DNA from: Isochrysis galbana | Lineage: Eukaryota > Haptophyta > Isochrysidales > Isochrysidaceae | Assembly: GCA_018136815.1 (NCBI GenBank) | Contig: CM030943.1 | Location: forward strand, 3,017,003-3,081,002 | Direction: 5' to 3' | DNA: 64,000 nt | Part shown: positions 29,641 through 40,213 of the stretch, in pieces | Layout: the number at the start of each line of letters is the position of its first letter | Position numbering within the stretch: the first letter of the stretch is position 1 | Program-made: the position numbers and the translations under genes | The notes under the pieces: model-generated | What the model was told of the DNA's origin: nothing | Database searches by the model: none | What the model saw: only the letters and a program-made list of their open reading frames with translations

Positions 29641-30071
29641 GCAGCCTTTTCTTCTTCCGGGGGGAGGAAGGGGGGGGCGGGATTTGTTTTGTAAAGGCGC
29701 ACGCGTACAGATCGTCCCATCACGCCGGACGCGTACTAAGTTTACAATTATAAACCCCTCCGTCCCTTCGCGCGAGGGGGTTTTGTTTTAGCTCCCTCCC
29801 CGTGACTGCTCTCATGTGCGCCGCGGGCGCTAGCGCTCGCGCTCACCCTAGCTGGGAAACACAGGAACAGCGTTTTTTTTCGGAGGCCCAAAACATATGT
29901 TTCTCGCTGTTTGCTGTTTCATTTCGTGCGCCCCCCCCCCCCCGCCTCTCTGTTTTTCGTTTTTCTCTGTCCTCTGTCCTCTGTTTTTTTTCGACGGCAA
30001 AAAACATACTCCTACATGTGAAACGCACCACCTTCCAGCAGTGTAGTCGCGTCAGGCCTGACGTCAGGTAC
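29641..30071. other. Intergenic, no supportable gene
   Basis: No domain-bearing frame. A poly-C run at about 29931-29943 and a T-rich stretch near 29985 are the only landmarks. Confidence 0.4.
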
Positions 30072-30165
30072 ATCAGGTAGGAGTCAGGTGGGTGAGACCT
30101 GACGGTGACCGTAAACATCAAGTAGGAGTCAGGTGGGTGAGACCTGACGGTGACCGTAAGGGTGA
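30072..30165. repeat. Two tandem 47-bp repeats
   Basis: CATCAGGTAGGAGTCAGGTG and CATCAAGTAGGAGTCAGGTG start adjacent copies that both continue GGTGAGACCTGACGGTGACC and GTAA. Each contains CAGGT...ACCTG words able to pair. Related CAGGCCTGACGTCAGGTA lies just upstream. Confidence 0.85.
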
Positions 30166-30341
30166 CACGGAGCGCGATATACTTTTACTTTTATAATAAT
30201 TATAGCACTAGTATAAATAAACCTAAACCTTTTCATATTGCTCACCGCACACGCGGCCGTGAACCCACTACCTTTTAAGCAAGGCAGTCATGATGAGGAT
30301 AAAAGATAAAAGAGGAGAGAGAGGGGAGAGAGGAGAGAGGG

Positions 30342-30827
<486 letters not shown>

Positions 30828-30921
30828 GCTCGCGCCCTTTTGCTCTTCACCGTTATTTGTGCTCCCCCCCCCCCCGTTCAGCAGCGCGCGCTCCCCCTCC
30901 TCCCCCACTACTCTCTCACTC

Positions 30922-31422
30922 ATGAGCACTGTGTTCTACCCGGGTGGTCTCGAAGGCCTTGAGCATGAGGAGGAGGTCGACCTCGATGCGGAGAGCGAGA
31001 CAAGGAACGCGCCCCAGCTCCAGCTCGAGATCAAGGAGCTCGAGGGACACGCCCTTGAATGGGCCACTGTGGACGAGGAGAGCGCGCTCACCAAGTCGCG
31101 CAAGTCGAAGGAGTGCCGGTTTTGTGGCGCCAAGTACACGGGCGGCCCCTTCAACATCCGCATGCACATCGACCCAACGATCAAGCCTCGCAATGTGAGG
31201 CCCTGCGCACCTCGCCATGAGCACCGCGAGGTATACCTCGCAGTGCTGCAAGAGCTGCGCAAGCGGCAGCTCGAAGCTGATGCATCGGCGGAGAAAGCGC
31301 GCAAGCTCGAGCAGAAGAAGGCCGAGGGGGCAGCGATCGTAGCCTGCCCAGCGCACACCTTCAAGCCGGTGCTCCCTGGCGAGGTGGCAACGGCATGGAT
31401 GAAGGTGCTCGTCAAAAAGTAA
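30922..31422 (+). CDS. BED-type zinc-finger protein, possibly transposase-derived
   Basis: The 166-codon single-exon frame starts at ATG 30922 (MSTVFYPGGLEGLEHEEEVD) and stops at 31420-31422. An acidic N-terminus precedes ALTKSRKSKECRFCGAKYTG and GPFNIRMHIDPTIKPRNVRP, a C-x2-C ... H ... C arrangement like BED fingers at the N-terminus of hAT transposases. A helical, Glu/Lys/Arg-rich segment then follows (VYLAVLQELRKRQLEADASA), and the protein ends AWMKVLVKK. No catalytic hAT core follows; after the stop come palindromic sequences and an unrelated minus-strand frame. It is either a truncated transposase start or a domesticated DNA-binding protein. Confidence 0.55.
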   Translation: MSTVFYPGGLEGLEHEEEVDLDAESETRNAPQLQLEIKELEGHALEWATVDEESALTKSRKSKECRFCGAKYTGGPFNIRMHIDPTIKPRNVRPCAPRHEHREVYLAVLQELRKRQLEADASAEKARKLEQKKAEGAAIVACPAHTFKPVLPGEVATAWMKVLVKK

Positions 31423-31713
31423 GGCCTGTAACCAGATAACTGGGTATCGTGCTACTCACCTACCCACATCCGATTTCCACTACCCACCTCCATGTGGGTA
31501 GGGGGGGGGCTACTACCCACTGGTTCCGAATAGTGAAAATCCACTATTCAGGATAATCACCCGGGTGCCGAGCGGATTTTACCAACCACCGAGCGCAAGC
31601 TGCGTCGCACTCATCCTTGCGACGGTCCGTGAACGCCTGCGAGCTGAGCGTGCGCTGCATCGAGTCCTTGATGCTCGTGCCCGTGATATCGACGTCGGGA
31701 CTCAAGAGGCCCT
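31423..31713. other. Palindromic spacer and a possible minus-strand fragment
   Basis: CTACCCAC/GTGGGTAG inverted words at about 31465-31520 and a hairpin AATAGTG-AAAATC-CACTATT near 31529 follow the BED gene. From about 31750 to 31570 the minus strand reads KRTWQELKGLLSPDVDITGT and CDAACARWLVKSA before a stop; it looks like protein but I cannot name it. It could be part of the same transposable element as the BED frame, in opposite orientation. Confidence 0.35.
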
Positions 31714-32240
31714 TTAGCTCTTGCCACGTGCGCTTGTGCTTGTACTCGAAGTGATTCCAAAGACTAGATGGCCCAGATCCGCAAAGAACGGCCCAGCCGC
31801 TTCGGCGTACGATTTCTGGTTGGTGTTCTTTGAGAGGTTGCAGGCCGAAAAGGCCCCCAAGATTGATTGTTGTGTGAAGTGCCCGCCCACGAGGGGTGCA
31901 CTGATGGTAGGAGTTGCCACCATGGGGGTGACAGCAGTGCTGTCACCCACCATGGGGAGTCCTTGTTGGGTTGGCAAGGCGACAGTGGCATGAGGCAGGG
32001 TCAGAGACTGGCCCTGTTGGTCAGCAGGGAACAGGACTCTGCCTGTTCCCTGCTTCTGGTGGTGTTGGGGAGGCGAGGGCGGGAGGATCATGTCGACGTC
32101 GCTGTCTGTGAGGGGGGCGGCCTGCGAGCGCTTTAACTCCGGCGGCTTGGGGCGGCCCCGGTGGGGCGTCGTGGCGGCGGGGGGCTGGGAGGTGGGAGCG
32201 GTCGGCGCGCGCTCCATCGCTGAAACTATAACAATAGTTT
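31714..32240 (-). mobile_element. LINE 5' end with ORF1 N-terminal region
   Basis: The leader AAACTATTGTTATAGTTT precedes the start codon at 32217. ORF1 runs MERAPTAPTSQPPAATTP, RGRPKPPELKRSQAAPL, then Gly/Pro/Ser/Thr-rich sequence and KNTNQKSYAEAAGPFFADL, until it breaks at about 31750. Truncated before the conserved ORF1 domain. Confidence 0.7.
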
Positions 32241-32299
32241 TATCTTCACAAACTCACTTAAGCAGGGTTTTCGAAAGATTCCCTCCTTATTCCTGTGCG

Positions 32300-32805
32300 T
32301 AACTGTCGCCCCCGTCGGATCGTCCTTCGCCCCGTCGCTCTCTTGTCGGCATTCTCTTCCTTGTTCGGTCTGTCAGCGGGTTCCTGTGCGTTCTGTGATA
32401 AGGATACGTTAGTGTGGAGAGTGTTGACGTGAGTGTGGTGTCATCTCGTCGGTCTAGCGGACCCCAGCCGTCTGTCGTCTGTCGTTCTTCGTTCGTCGCT
32501 CTCGTTCTCGTTCTCGTTCCCGTTCTCGCCCCTCGTTCTCAACACTACCTCAATACCAAACCTCACCACTCTCTCAGCCTCAGCCTATCCATCCCGACCC
32601 TCCCAGCCATGTCCGCTCCGTCGTCCGTCGTCGCGCTCGCCCTCGCCCAAGCCCGTCCTCCCGCCTTTCTCTGCTGAGGAGGTGGTCCAGCCCGTCATTG
32701 GCCACCCCCCAACTTCCGCCGCGCCTCTCGCCGCCTCCCTTCCGTCCCCTCTGTTCCCATCTGAGGTAGTGGTAACCTCGGATCCGTCAGCGCGGCCTCC
32801 CCGGA
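32300..32805 (+). mobile_element. 5' region of an LTR-type element (family D)
   Basis: CGTCGCTCTCTTGTCGGCAT, TCTCTTCCTTGTT, GATACGTTAGTGTGGAG and a final ATG followed by TCCGCTCCGTC are shared with the minus-strand element at 42404-41540 (CGTCGCTCTCTTGTCGGCTT etc.). The frame after the ATG (MSAPSSVVALALAQA) is soon closed. A repeat A copy abuts it at about 32803. Confidence 0.6.
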
Positions 32806-32945
32806 ACCAGCTTCTCCACTAAAGAGGGAACTGGGGAAGGGGAAGGGGGTTGTTAGGGGTTAAGTTTGGGTAGTAGGGAGGTCCGCGGGCACACTGCCTC
32901 ATGCCGCACACGTAGCGTAGATTTTTAGGAAGATTTTTTTTCTTA
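32803..32945 (+). repeat. Dispersed repeat A, copy 3
   Basis: CCCCGGAACCAGCTTCTCCA to the oligo-T at about 32935-32942. Close to the 5255 and 49728 copies. Confidence 0.85.
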
Positions 32946-33084
32946 CCTGCTCAAGTTGCACGCACCCTCTCCCTCTCCTCCACTCCTCCACCCACCGGGA
33001 CCCTGAGGAATCCTTGGACACCCAGGGGAGGTGGGAAATAGTGGTTAAAATGAGTGAGTGACCGGGCTACCAGCTTCCCCTCCC

Positions 33085-34455
33085 CCCCCCCCCTACACCT
33101 CCCCCTCGCCCCCCCCGGTACACCTCCCAGCTCTCCCCTCGCCCCCCCTCTCTCCCCCCCTTCCCCTTGCCCCCCCCTGGTACACCTCCCGCTTCCCCTC
33201 CCCCCCCCGGTACACCCTCTCCCCCCCTTCCCCCTTCCCCCCTCCCCTCCTTCCCCCCCCCGGTACACCCTCTCCCCCCCTTCCCCCTTCCCCCTCCCCT
33301 CCTTCCCCCCCCCCCGGTACACCCTCTCCCCCCCCTTCCCCCTTCCCCCCCTCCCCTCCTCCCCCCCCCCCCCTTCCCCTTCCCCCCCTCCCTCCTTCCC
33401 CCCCCCCGGTACACCCTCTCCCCCCCTTCCCCCTTCCCCCCCTCCCCTCCTTCCCCCCCCCCCGGTACACCCTCTCCCCCCCCTTCCCCCTTCCCCCCCT
33501 CCCCTCCTTCCCCCCCCCCCCCGGTACACCCTCTCCCCCCCTTCCCCCTTCCCCCCCTCCCTCTTCCCCCCCCCCCCGGTACACCCTCTCCCCCCCTTCC
33601 CCTTCCCCCCCTCCCCTCCTTCCCCCCCCCCCCCGGTACACCCTCTCCCCCCCTTCCCCCTTCCCCCCTCCCCTCCTTCCCCCCCCCCCCGGTACACCCT
33701 CTCCCCCCCTTCCCCCTTCCCCCCCTCCCCTGCTCCCCCCCCCCCCCTTCCCCTTCCCCCCTCCCCTCCTTCCCCCCCCCGGTACACCCTCTCCCCCCCC
33801 TTCCCCTTCCCCCCTCCCCTCCTTCCCCCCCCCCCCGGTACACCCTCTCCCCCCCCTTCCCCCTTCCCCCCCTCCCCTCCTTCCCCCCCCCCCCGGTACA
33901 CCCTCTCCCCCCCTTCCCCCTTCCCCCCCTCCCCTCCTTCCCCCCCCCCCCCCGGTACACCCTCTCCCCCCCTTCCCCCTTCCCCCCCTCCCCTCCTTCC
34001 CCCCCCCCCCCGGTACACCCTCTCCCCCCCCCCTTCCCCCTTCCCCCCCCTCCCCCTCCTTCCCCCCCCCCCCCCCCCCCCCCCCCGGTACACCCTCTCC
34101 CCCCTTCCCCCTTCCCCCCCTCCCCTCCTTCCCCCCCCCCCCCCGGTACACCCTCTCCCCCCCTTCCCCCTTCCCCCCTCCCCTCCTTCCCCCCCCCCCC
34201 CGGTACACCCTCTCCCCCCCTTCCCCCTTCCCCCCCTCCCCTCCTTCCCCCCCCCCCGGTACACCCTCTCCCCCCTTCCCCCTTCCCCCCCTCCCCTCCT
34301 TCCCCCCCCCCCCCGGTACACCCTCTCCCCCCCTTCCCCTTCCCCCCTCCCTCCTTCCCCCCCCCCGGTACACCCTCTCCCCCCCTTCCCCCTTCCCCCC
34401 TCCCCTCCTTCCCCCCCCCCCGGTACACCCTCTCCCCCCTTCCCCCCCCCCCGCC
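33085..34455. repeat. C-rich minisatellite, ~57-bp unit, about 23 copies
   Basis: Each unit begins CGGTACACCCTCTCCCCC and continues with CTTCCCCCTTCCCCCCTCCC and CTCCTTCCCCCCCCC. Units differ mainly in homopolymer length, and two lack the GGTACACC word (near 33361 and 33738). The first few units are less regular. All six frames contain long stop-free stretches for this reason and none is a gene. Confidence 0.95.
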
Positions 34456-34733
34456 CTTTGTTTTTGACCGGCGCCTCCCTCTTTTCCAATTAATCTCTCT
34501 TCTCCCCGCGACCCCCCCGCGACCTCCCCCACGCCCCCCTCCCCCCTCCCCCACCGATTCCCTCCCCCTCCCACGCCCTTCTCTTACCCACCCACGGCCG
34601 GAGTATTCAGTCACCTTGCAATCTCCCCGGTCCCACCTTCCCCAGAAATTCCTTCCACCTTCCACGGTCCTCTTTAACCCACCCACGGGCTGATTACTTT
34701 CCACCCTTCCCTTCTCCCCCCCGCCTCCCTCCC

Positions 34734-34775
<42 letters not shown>

Positions 34776-34780
34776 GCACG

Positions 34781-35745
34781 ATGCTCTCCCTTGCCTCCTT
34801 CGGCTTCACCCCTCCCCCCACCCCGGCCCCCCAGCCCACCACCATCAGCACCCGCCGGCACGCTCTCTCCACTGCCGCCGGCGCCTTCCTCGCCGCCTCC
34901 GGCGTCGCCCAGCAGGCCTCAGCAAAGGCGGGAGAGTTCGGCAAGATCTCAATCTTCGGGGTGGGAGACGTCTCCTCTCCCTACAACCCCGGAGGGCCCA
35001 AGGCGGGCAAGGACGCCACCTTTGGATACGCCAAGTCGGACGGTCCCATCCTCGCCGAAGGGTAAGCGCCCGCGCGTCCCACACCTCACTGCACGAGGAC
35101 TGGATGCGCCGAGGCGGGACGGCGCTCACCGGCCCTTCCCTGTCGTCCCCCCGAGCCTACCCCTTACAGCTCACGCTCCCGCGCTCGGGCGCGCTCCGCC
35201 CTAGTCCCTCTCCGACTCGCTTGCGCCCGCGGCGCCGCGCAGGTACGAGGCGGACGTCTCGCGCGAGAAGGCCGCCTTCCTCGAGTCGTCCAAGCGCATC
35301 TCCTCCCTCCAGCCGAAGCTCGACGCGAAGACCTGGTGCGTCCGCGGTGCCATCGGGCGCCGCTCAAGTGGACGCTGCGTGGGCGGTGCGAGGCCACGGC
35401 TAGTTGACCGTCGGCCGAACGCCCCCGTGCAGGTGGTTCGTCCGTGACGAGCTCCGCGTCCAGGCGTACAACATGCGCTCCTCCATGCTCGCCATCAACA
35501 AGGTGCTCCCGGCTGACAAAAAGGTGCGAAAATCGGCGTTCTCTTGCGTGCCAGCAACGACATGCTCTAACCCGATCAAACCACTTGTCGCAACTGTGCA
35601 GGAGGCCGCCACCGCTGCCTACAAGAAGTACTGGGCTGAGGTTGAGGCCTTCGACCTTGCGTGCGCGAAGAAGGAGCCCGCCTTGGCCAACAAGGAGTAT
35701 GCCGACGTCCTTGCCGCGCTCAAGGCCTACACCGCGCTCGTCTGA
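34781..35745 (+). CDS. psbQ: PsbQ-like oxygen-evolving complex subunit, plastid lumen
   Basis: PsbQ is an extrinsic lumenal subunit of photosystem II. Four exons: 34781-35061, 35243-35335, 35433-35523 and 35602-35745 (TGA); phases fit, giving about 202 residues. The N-terminus has a short leader and then a twin-arginine thylakoid signal (TRRHALSTAAGAFLAASGVA, cleavage after ASA). The mature part has the four-helix PsbQ pattern: FLESSKRISSLQPKLDAKTW, then WFVRDELRVQAYNMRSSMLA, then EAATAAYKKYWAEVEAFDLA and ANKEYADVLAALKAYTALV. The leader before the lumen signal is only about 25 residues with no obvious ER signal peptide, which is short for a four-membrane plastid, so an upstream exon or alternative start is possible. 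A CT tract (34730-34767) sits directly 5' of the ATG. Introns are about 80-180 bp and begin GTAAG or GTGCG. Confidence 0.85.
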
Positions 35746-36284
35746 GTGAGGGCATAGGCCTCTTGGGTTTGGCGGTGCGAAACGACGTGCCACTTTGTCG
35801 CTCGCACTCGCCGCTTGCCGCCGCAGTCTCCGCGGTTGCCTCCTCACTTGAGGCGGAGCGGTGCCCGTGTGATGAGCGGATGGAGCGGATGGTTGCCGCT
35901 CGTGGAGTATAGGTACCGCTTGTCCGCGCCGCAGCCTGCTGCCCGATCGCCTATTGTGCACGTGCAGTCCCCGACGCTGGCGTCCACCGTCCGCGCGGCT
36001 GCTCGCGTCCAGAGCGCATCCGTGGCCTCGACAGGGCGGGTGCATGACGTGCGTGGGCGTGTCGTGTCCATTTTTATTTGACTCCGCTCTTTATGCCTCC
36101 CGAGTGTTTGCCACCACGAGGCCGGTTGGCTGACTGCTGCCGTGGCCCCTGCATATTGCTATCATGAAAGGCCCTCTAGATGCTGCATCATGGATATCTT
36201 TTCAGAGACGAAAAAGGTGGTCGGGCATCAACTATGTACACATACCGCCGCCACCTTAGGTCGGGCGATGGGCGGTCAAACAAG
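35746..36284. other. 3' flank of psbQ, no supportable gene
   Basis: No frame carries a recognisable domain. GGGCGGTCAAACA at about 36270 is a repeat F-type end. Confidence 0.4.
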
Positions 36285-36430
36285 AAACAGGGGCTTCTCA
36301 ATCTCGTCGCGCGCGCGACCCTGCACATCGCTAATGAGCTGCCGCGCCAGCATCCCTTAACACTTCCTCTCACTCGCCTTGCGGCTCGTCCCCTCGTGCT
36401 CTACCAATACCAAGGGCCTCAGTGTTAGTG
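36285..36430 (-). mobile_element. Second LINE 3' end fragment (probable)
   Basis: On the minus strand, GGTAGAGCACGAGGGGACGA and GCCGCAAGGCGAGTGAGAGG parallel the 3' region of the LINE at 36613-40236 (GTAGAGCACGAGGGGAGTTG, CCGCAAGGCAGGGAGTG). The last part, including the T-tail, is not matched. Confidence 0.5.
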
Positions 36431-36948
36431 TTCGGGGTTCCCGGTGGCAGGCGGACGGCATCCAAGCCGCATCTACCGCGGCGATCGCCGTAGGAGTTAG
36501 GGCGGTCAAACAGGGGCATCATAACGACTAGTAAGGGTTGGGCTGCATTTTTTTACCGTGACGCGATGCCCGATAAAAAACCTCCCGGGGGGGCTACCTG
36601 ACGCTACGAAAAAAAAAACATTTTAATATTCTCGCCTCACTCGTGGCACTGGAAGACGCTCTCGAAGCCACGCCCTTTCTCTTCCCACTCCCCCACTCCC
36701 TGCCTTGCGGCAACTCCCCTCGTGCTCTACTTAGGGGCCCGGGTCGTGCGGGGGGTTCGAGCCAAGCGGGGTGCACCTATCCCCAACAGCAAGTTCTCTC
36801 CTTCCTCCTGTCCCGTTGAGTGACCTGTCTATACAGAAAGTGTTGCAGGGTGTCGTTATACGAATGCGCGCGGGCGATCACTCAGTGCTTTCGAGTTGTG
36901 GCTAACCGCCCATCCGAATTATCTGTCAGAGCGTGGTGACGCGTCGCG

Positions 36949-37821
36949 TTATGCGAGTCTCTCGTCTAATCCGAGAGCTTTCGCTACGAGGCCGAATTCC
37001 TTACTGAGTTGTAGCCTGCCTTTCTTGTCTTCGATAAACATGGGGGTGCTGAGTTCCGTCGTTTTTTTGATCTTAGGTTTTCTCCCCTGAGCGGCCTTAT
37101 ATGTTCGCATGGAGTTTCGGGGGTCCGACACGGTATTGCCTCGTACCAGGGTAGCAAACCTCGTTAGCGTGGATTCAAGGACTGGTATGTAATGGAAACT
37201 GTATGCCTCGTAGTCTACTCTATAGAAGTCTTTTATAATGTATTTCCATGCAATTATATAGAGCGCTTTAAGGCTGTCGGGGGTGGTCGTACCGGGGTAT
37301 GCAAAGAGTCTGTCCTTCGCTATCTGTACACGCGATATTTTGGGAGGAGGCGTATGCCTTGCAAGAGCGTCTATAGTTTCGAATATTGTTTTAATCGCAG
37401 GGCACCATGCTAGATGACACGATCTTTCTTGGTGGACGTGGCATAGTCTGCATTTGTTTGTCAGGCTATCCGGGAATCTGTTTCTAGTGCCGATCCTTCG
37501 GTGGGTAATATGTTTGAAGTGTAGATGTTTATCCGTGTGCTTTAGTAGCGGCATTGTGTAGAGTCGAGCTATATGTTTCCATTCGTCTTTCGTGATGTTC
37601 AGTCTATTCTCCCACGCGGTCTTCGCCGCTTGCGGGGCGTGTTTTCGCTTTGTTTTAATCACTTCTTTGGCGATGTCGGAGACGGTGATTGCGTCAAGAG
37701 CGACCCTTCCTTTGCGTATGGCATATTCGTCCGCCAGCGGGTATTCCATGAATCTCGGGCCTTTATACCCGCCTTCCCATTTTGCTGGTGGGTGGTAATA
37801 TTGGGTTTCCTCGGCTTCCAC
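36949..37821 (-). CDS. LINE ORF2, C-terminal region with zinc knuckle
   Basis: The 290-codon frame contains YHPPAKWEGGYKGPRFMEYP, HFKHITHRRIGTRNRFPDSL and CRLCHVHQERSCHLAWC, the C-x2-C-x7-H-x4-C knuckle, then LKALYIIAWKYIIKDFYRVD, a segment seen also at about 49260-49330 (LGILAWRYILTDFYNIQ). It ends KEFGLVAKALGLDERLA, homologous to the ORF2 ends at 22390 and 49500. It is the downstream half of the frame that stops at 37971. Confidence 0.75.
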   Translation of the reverse strand: MEAEETQYYHPPAKWEGGYKGPRFMEYPLADEYAIRKGRVALDAITVSDIAKEVIKTKRKHAPQAAKTAWENRLNITKDEWKHIARLYTMPLLKHTDKHLHFKHITHRRIGTRNRFPDSLTNKCRLCHVHQERSCHLAWCPAIKTIFETIDALARHTPPPKISRVQIAKDRLFAYPGTTTPDSLKALYIIAWKYIIKDFYRVDYEAYSFHYIPVLESTLTRFATLVRGNTVSDPRNSMRTYKAAQGRKPKIKKTTELSTPMFIEDKKGRLQLSKEFGLVAKALGLDERLA

Positions 37822-37970
37822 TACTTCCCCGGTGCCGGCTACCTCTCCTAGGTAGTCGGTGTCGGTGTGTATCCAGATGTTGTTAAATTTACTGATAAAT
37901 TTTTCGTCTTCCGAGACTTTAATTTCACTGGGCAGTGTCGTGTCCCTTGGTTCTTGCGTCTGGGTGCTAT

Positions 37971-38693
37971 CTACGTGCGGCTCTTCTCCTTTAGTGTTTT
38001 TGGGGGGGGGCGCTCTTTCGCTCGCTCCAACAGCCGTGTCGCGTAGCTTACGACTTCATCCCACGAGTCAAGAAATTCCTTTTTATGTATCACGCGGCCT
38101 TCGTGCACGAAGGTGTCGGGTAGGTGCTCAATATACGCCGAGCACTCCGCCTTGCTGTATGGTGTCGTAAAGGCGCCGTCTTTGAAAACGTTGTGAACTA
38201 CGTTTGTGTGTAGTGATTCCCATAGGCGTGCCCACGGGGCCCGTATCGAAGGGGGGGGGATATGCAGGTTGTGCCATATTGGCTGTGAGAGCGCTCCTTC
38301 TCGCGTAAGAAAAGAGGGTTGTATGTCAAGTTCTCTGAAGTTCACAAGGGCCTCTTTCCAGAAGGTTGGAAGCGCCGGGTTTCCTCTGATGCTGCCCGTC
38401 AACATTTTTGTAGGGACCGCTGAGAGGACAGCGCCTCTTCCCAGACCGGTCCTACAGAACCAGGCATCGAGTCCATGTTTCCATAGTGCCTTCCTCGCAT
38501 TTAGGTAGTTTAAGATCCATTTGGCTTGCAATGCTTTCACGTGAGCCGACCAGTCCAGGAGCCCTAGCCCCAGCGTCCTAGTCGCGCTTTTTTCGTGCGA
38601 TGTGACGTAGCATGGGTGTTTTAGCCATTTACTTTGTTTATTTGTGTATGGACTATTCCAGAGGACGACATCTACCGGCAGCGGATCGTACAC
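37971..38693 (-). CDS. LINE ORF2, post-RT region
   Basis: Overlaps the end of ORF1 by 22 bases. LGLGLLDWSAHVKALQAKWI is the conserved segment after the thumb of LINE reverse transcriptases; TGLGRGAVLSAVPTKMLTGS and NPALPTFWKEALVNFRELDI parallel the copy at 23589-24866 (TPLGRGAVLSTI; NNSLPNFWKAALTNFRNLKL). It stops at 37971 after PPPKTLKEKSRT; the next piece continues in another frame from 37821, so one frameshift and a small gap separate them. Confidence 0.75.
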   Translation of the reverse strand: MYDPLPVDVVLWNSPYTNKQSKWLKHPCYVTSHEKSATRTLGLGLLDWSAHVKALQAKWILNYLNARKALWKHGLDAWFCRTGLGRGAVLSAVPTKMLTGSIRGNPALPTFWKEALVNFRELDIQPSFLTREGALSQPIWHNLHIPPPSIRAPWARLWESLHTNVVHNVFKDGAFTTPYSKAECSAYIEHLPDTFVHEGRVIHKKEFLDSWDEVVSYATRLLERAKERPPPKTLKEKSRT

Positions 38694-40213
38694 TTGTTAT
38701 CGATCCACGCTCCAGGGACGTCGTGCGAGAGATTACAGCGCACTCCGCGTTTGTTCCTGAGGCACAGCCCCTGGGTGAAACGCGCGCATTGCTTGGGGGG
38801 ACCCTTTCCTAGCGCCTCGTGCGCCGATTTCGGGCGGGGGTTGAGCCGTTGCGCTTCGTTCCGTGCGCGGCGCTTTGCCGCCTCTTGTTCGCACTCACAG
38901 ATGCGAGACGAGTTGGGGAGGCCTTGCGCCACCTCCGGCCGCCAGCCTTTGCAGCCACGCAGGCTGCCGTGAATCATGAGCTTATGGGGAGACTGGATGT
39001 TTGCTGGCATACTGATCTCTTTGCACGCCCGAACGGCGTAGTTTACCGGGATTGTTTTGCCGTCGATTTGAAGCAGCAACTTCCGAGGGAAGCTCCCGTC
39101 AAGAAATGAGCCTTGACCCGCTGAGACATAAAGGTGCCATCGGGTCGAGTATGCCGCCTTGGATACGAACGTTCCGGCTCCGCCTTCGAGCTTCATACGC
39201 TCTCGGTTGCCCTTCAAGAAGGTAAGCCCTACCTTTTCGATTGCGAAGATGATTGCGCTCAGATTAATTTGGGCCGCTTGCGCTAGGCCTTCGGCCTCGA
39301 TGACCAGGTGTGCCGCGACGTCTTGCAGGGCGTTGTATAATGCCTTGCGAGAAGAGGAGCCTTTCTTGTTGATTTTCTCGTCGATCGAGTCTACCTTGAT
39401 GTTGACTGAGACGTCGGTCTGATTGATGCGAAGCGTAGTGATGTCGCCGTAGCGCTCCTTGAATTGTTGTACGCAGTCCTCGTTCACGGCTATGTGCCAT
39501 GGCCCGCGGATGGAGCGGGCCCAAAAGTCCGGCTCCGGGTCTACTCCTTCGAGCTCCAGAAGGAGCTCTACAATCGCAGCGTAGACGGTGGCGTCCAAGA
39601 AGGTGTAGTCCCCCTCTTGGTGGAAGGATAGCTCGAAGTTGGCGTCTGACTCGAAGTTGCCTTGCTCTCCGTCTGAGAGTGGCTCCTGAGCGGCAGGGAC
39701 GAGCGGGGTTGGTGAGGCTGTGGCTTGGTCCGATGGTGTGATTGGCAGGGAGAGATTGCATGCGTCCAAGGGCGCAGCATGGTTCGTGTTCATGGGTGAG
39801 GTTGTGAGTTGTTGTGCTGCTGGGTCTGTCTTCTGATTCGTGTTGATCCTGCTGCTGGTGTTGTGCCCATAAGGGCCACCCGGTCTCGGGTCGCGCTGCC
39901 GAGGCAGCGCGGCCGTCCCCGGGGTGGGAGAGGCCTCTGCCATAAGGCATGCCCAGTGGATGTGTGGCTCTTCTTGTTTGGTGCTGGCTCTTTGTGCTCT
40001 ACAGCCTGTGGCCCACCATGGGGTGAGCCAGCATGGCTGCCTTGTTGGGTGTGGCCGGGGCCACGGGCCGTGCGGCGCGACCGGGGTCGCGCTCACCTGC
40101 TCGGCCTCTGCGGGCGGACGCGGTCGCTTCGCCAGCGACAGCTCCATGGGTACTGGGGGGGCGCCCGCGGCGGGGGGCCCGAAGGAGAGGTGGGGAGCGG
40201 CGGCGCGCTCCAT
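38672..40213 (-). CDS. LINE ORF1 with CCCH zinc finger, intact
   Basis: A 513-codon uninterrupted frame. Order: MERAAAPHLSFGPPAAG and a disordered proline-rich region with LAKRPRPPAEAEQ (to about residue 180); an acidic stretch with GEQGNFESDANFELSFHQEG; a folded region with DATVYAAIVELLLELEGVDP, DEKINKKGSSSRKALYNALQ and INLSAIIFAIEKVGLTFLKG; then SPHKLMIHGSLRGCKG and a C-terminal finger CARFTQGLCLRNKRGVRCNL followed by SHD (C-x7-C-x8-C-x3-H). Most LINE ORF1 proteins use CCHC knuckles or RRM/coiled-coil cores; a single CCCH finger is less usual. Role by family: binding the element RNA. Intactness implies recent activity. Confidence 0.75.
   Translation of the reverse strand: MERAAAPHLSFGPPAAGAPPVPMELSLAKRPRPPAEAEQVSATPVAPHGPWPRPHPTRQPCWLTPWWATGCRAQRASTKQEEPHIHWACLMAEASPTPGTAALPRQRDPRPGGPYGHNTSSRINTNQKTDPAAQQLTTSPMNTNHAAPLDACNLSLPITPSDQATASPTPLVPAAQEPLSDGEQGNFESDANFELSFHQEGDYTFLDATVYAAIVELLLELEGVDPEPDFWARSIRGPWHIAVNEDCVQQFKERYGDITTLRINQTDVSVNIKVDSIDEKINKKGSSSRKALYNALQDVAAHLVIEAEGLAQAAQINLSAIIFAIEKVGLTFLKGNRERMKLEGGAGTFVSKAAYSTRWHLYVSAGQGSFLDGSFPRKLLLQIDGKTIPVNYAVRACKEISMPANIQSPHKLMIHGSLRGCKGWRPEVAQGLPNSSRICECEQEAAKRRARNEAQRLNPRPKSAHEALGKGPPKQCARFTQGLCLRNKRGVRCNLSHDVPGAWIDNKCTIRCR

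Noticed and set aside
28377-29791. Arg/Glu-rich and Ser/Leu-rich frames up to 448 codons
   Set aside because: Translation of GA repeats and G runs; no non-repetitive core.
33085-34455. CRISPR array (regular repeats)
   Set aside because: There are no spacers: units are contiguous and differ only in homopolymer length; the setting is eukaryotic.
33054-34944. Six frames of 470-625 codons (Gly-rich or Pro-rich)
   Set aside because: They are readings of the C-rich minisatellite, equal in several frames and both strands.
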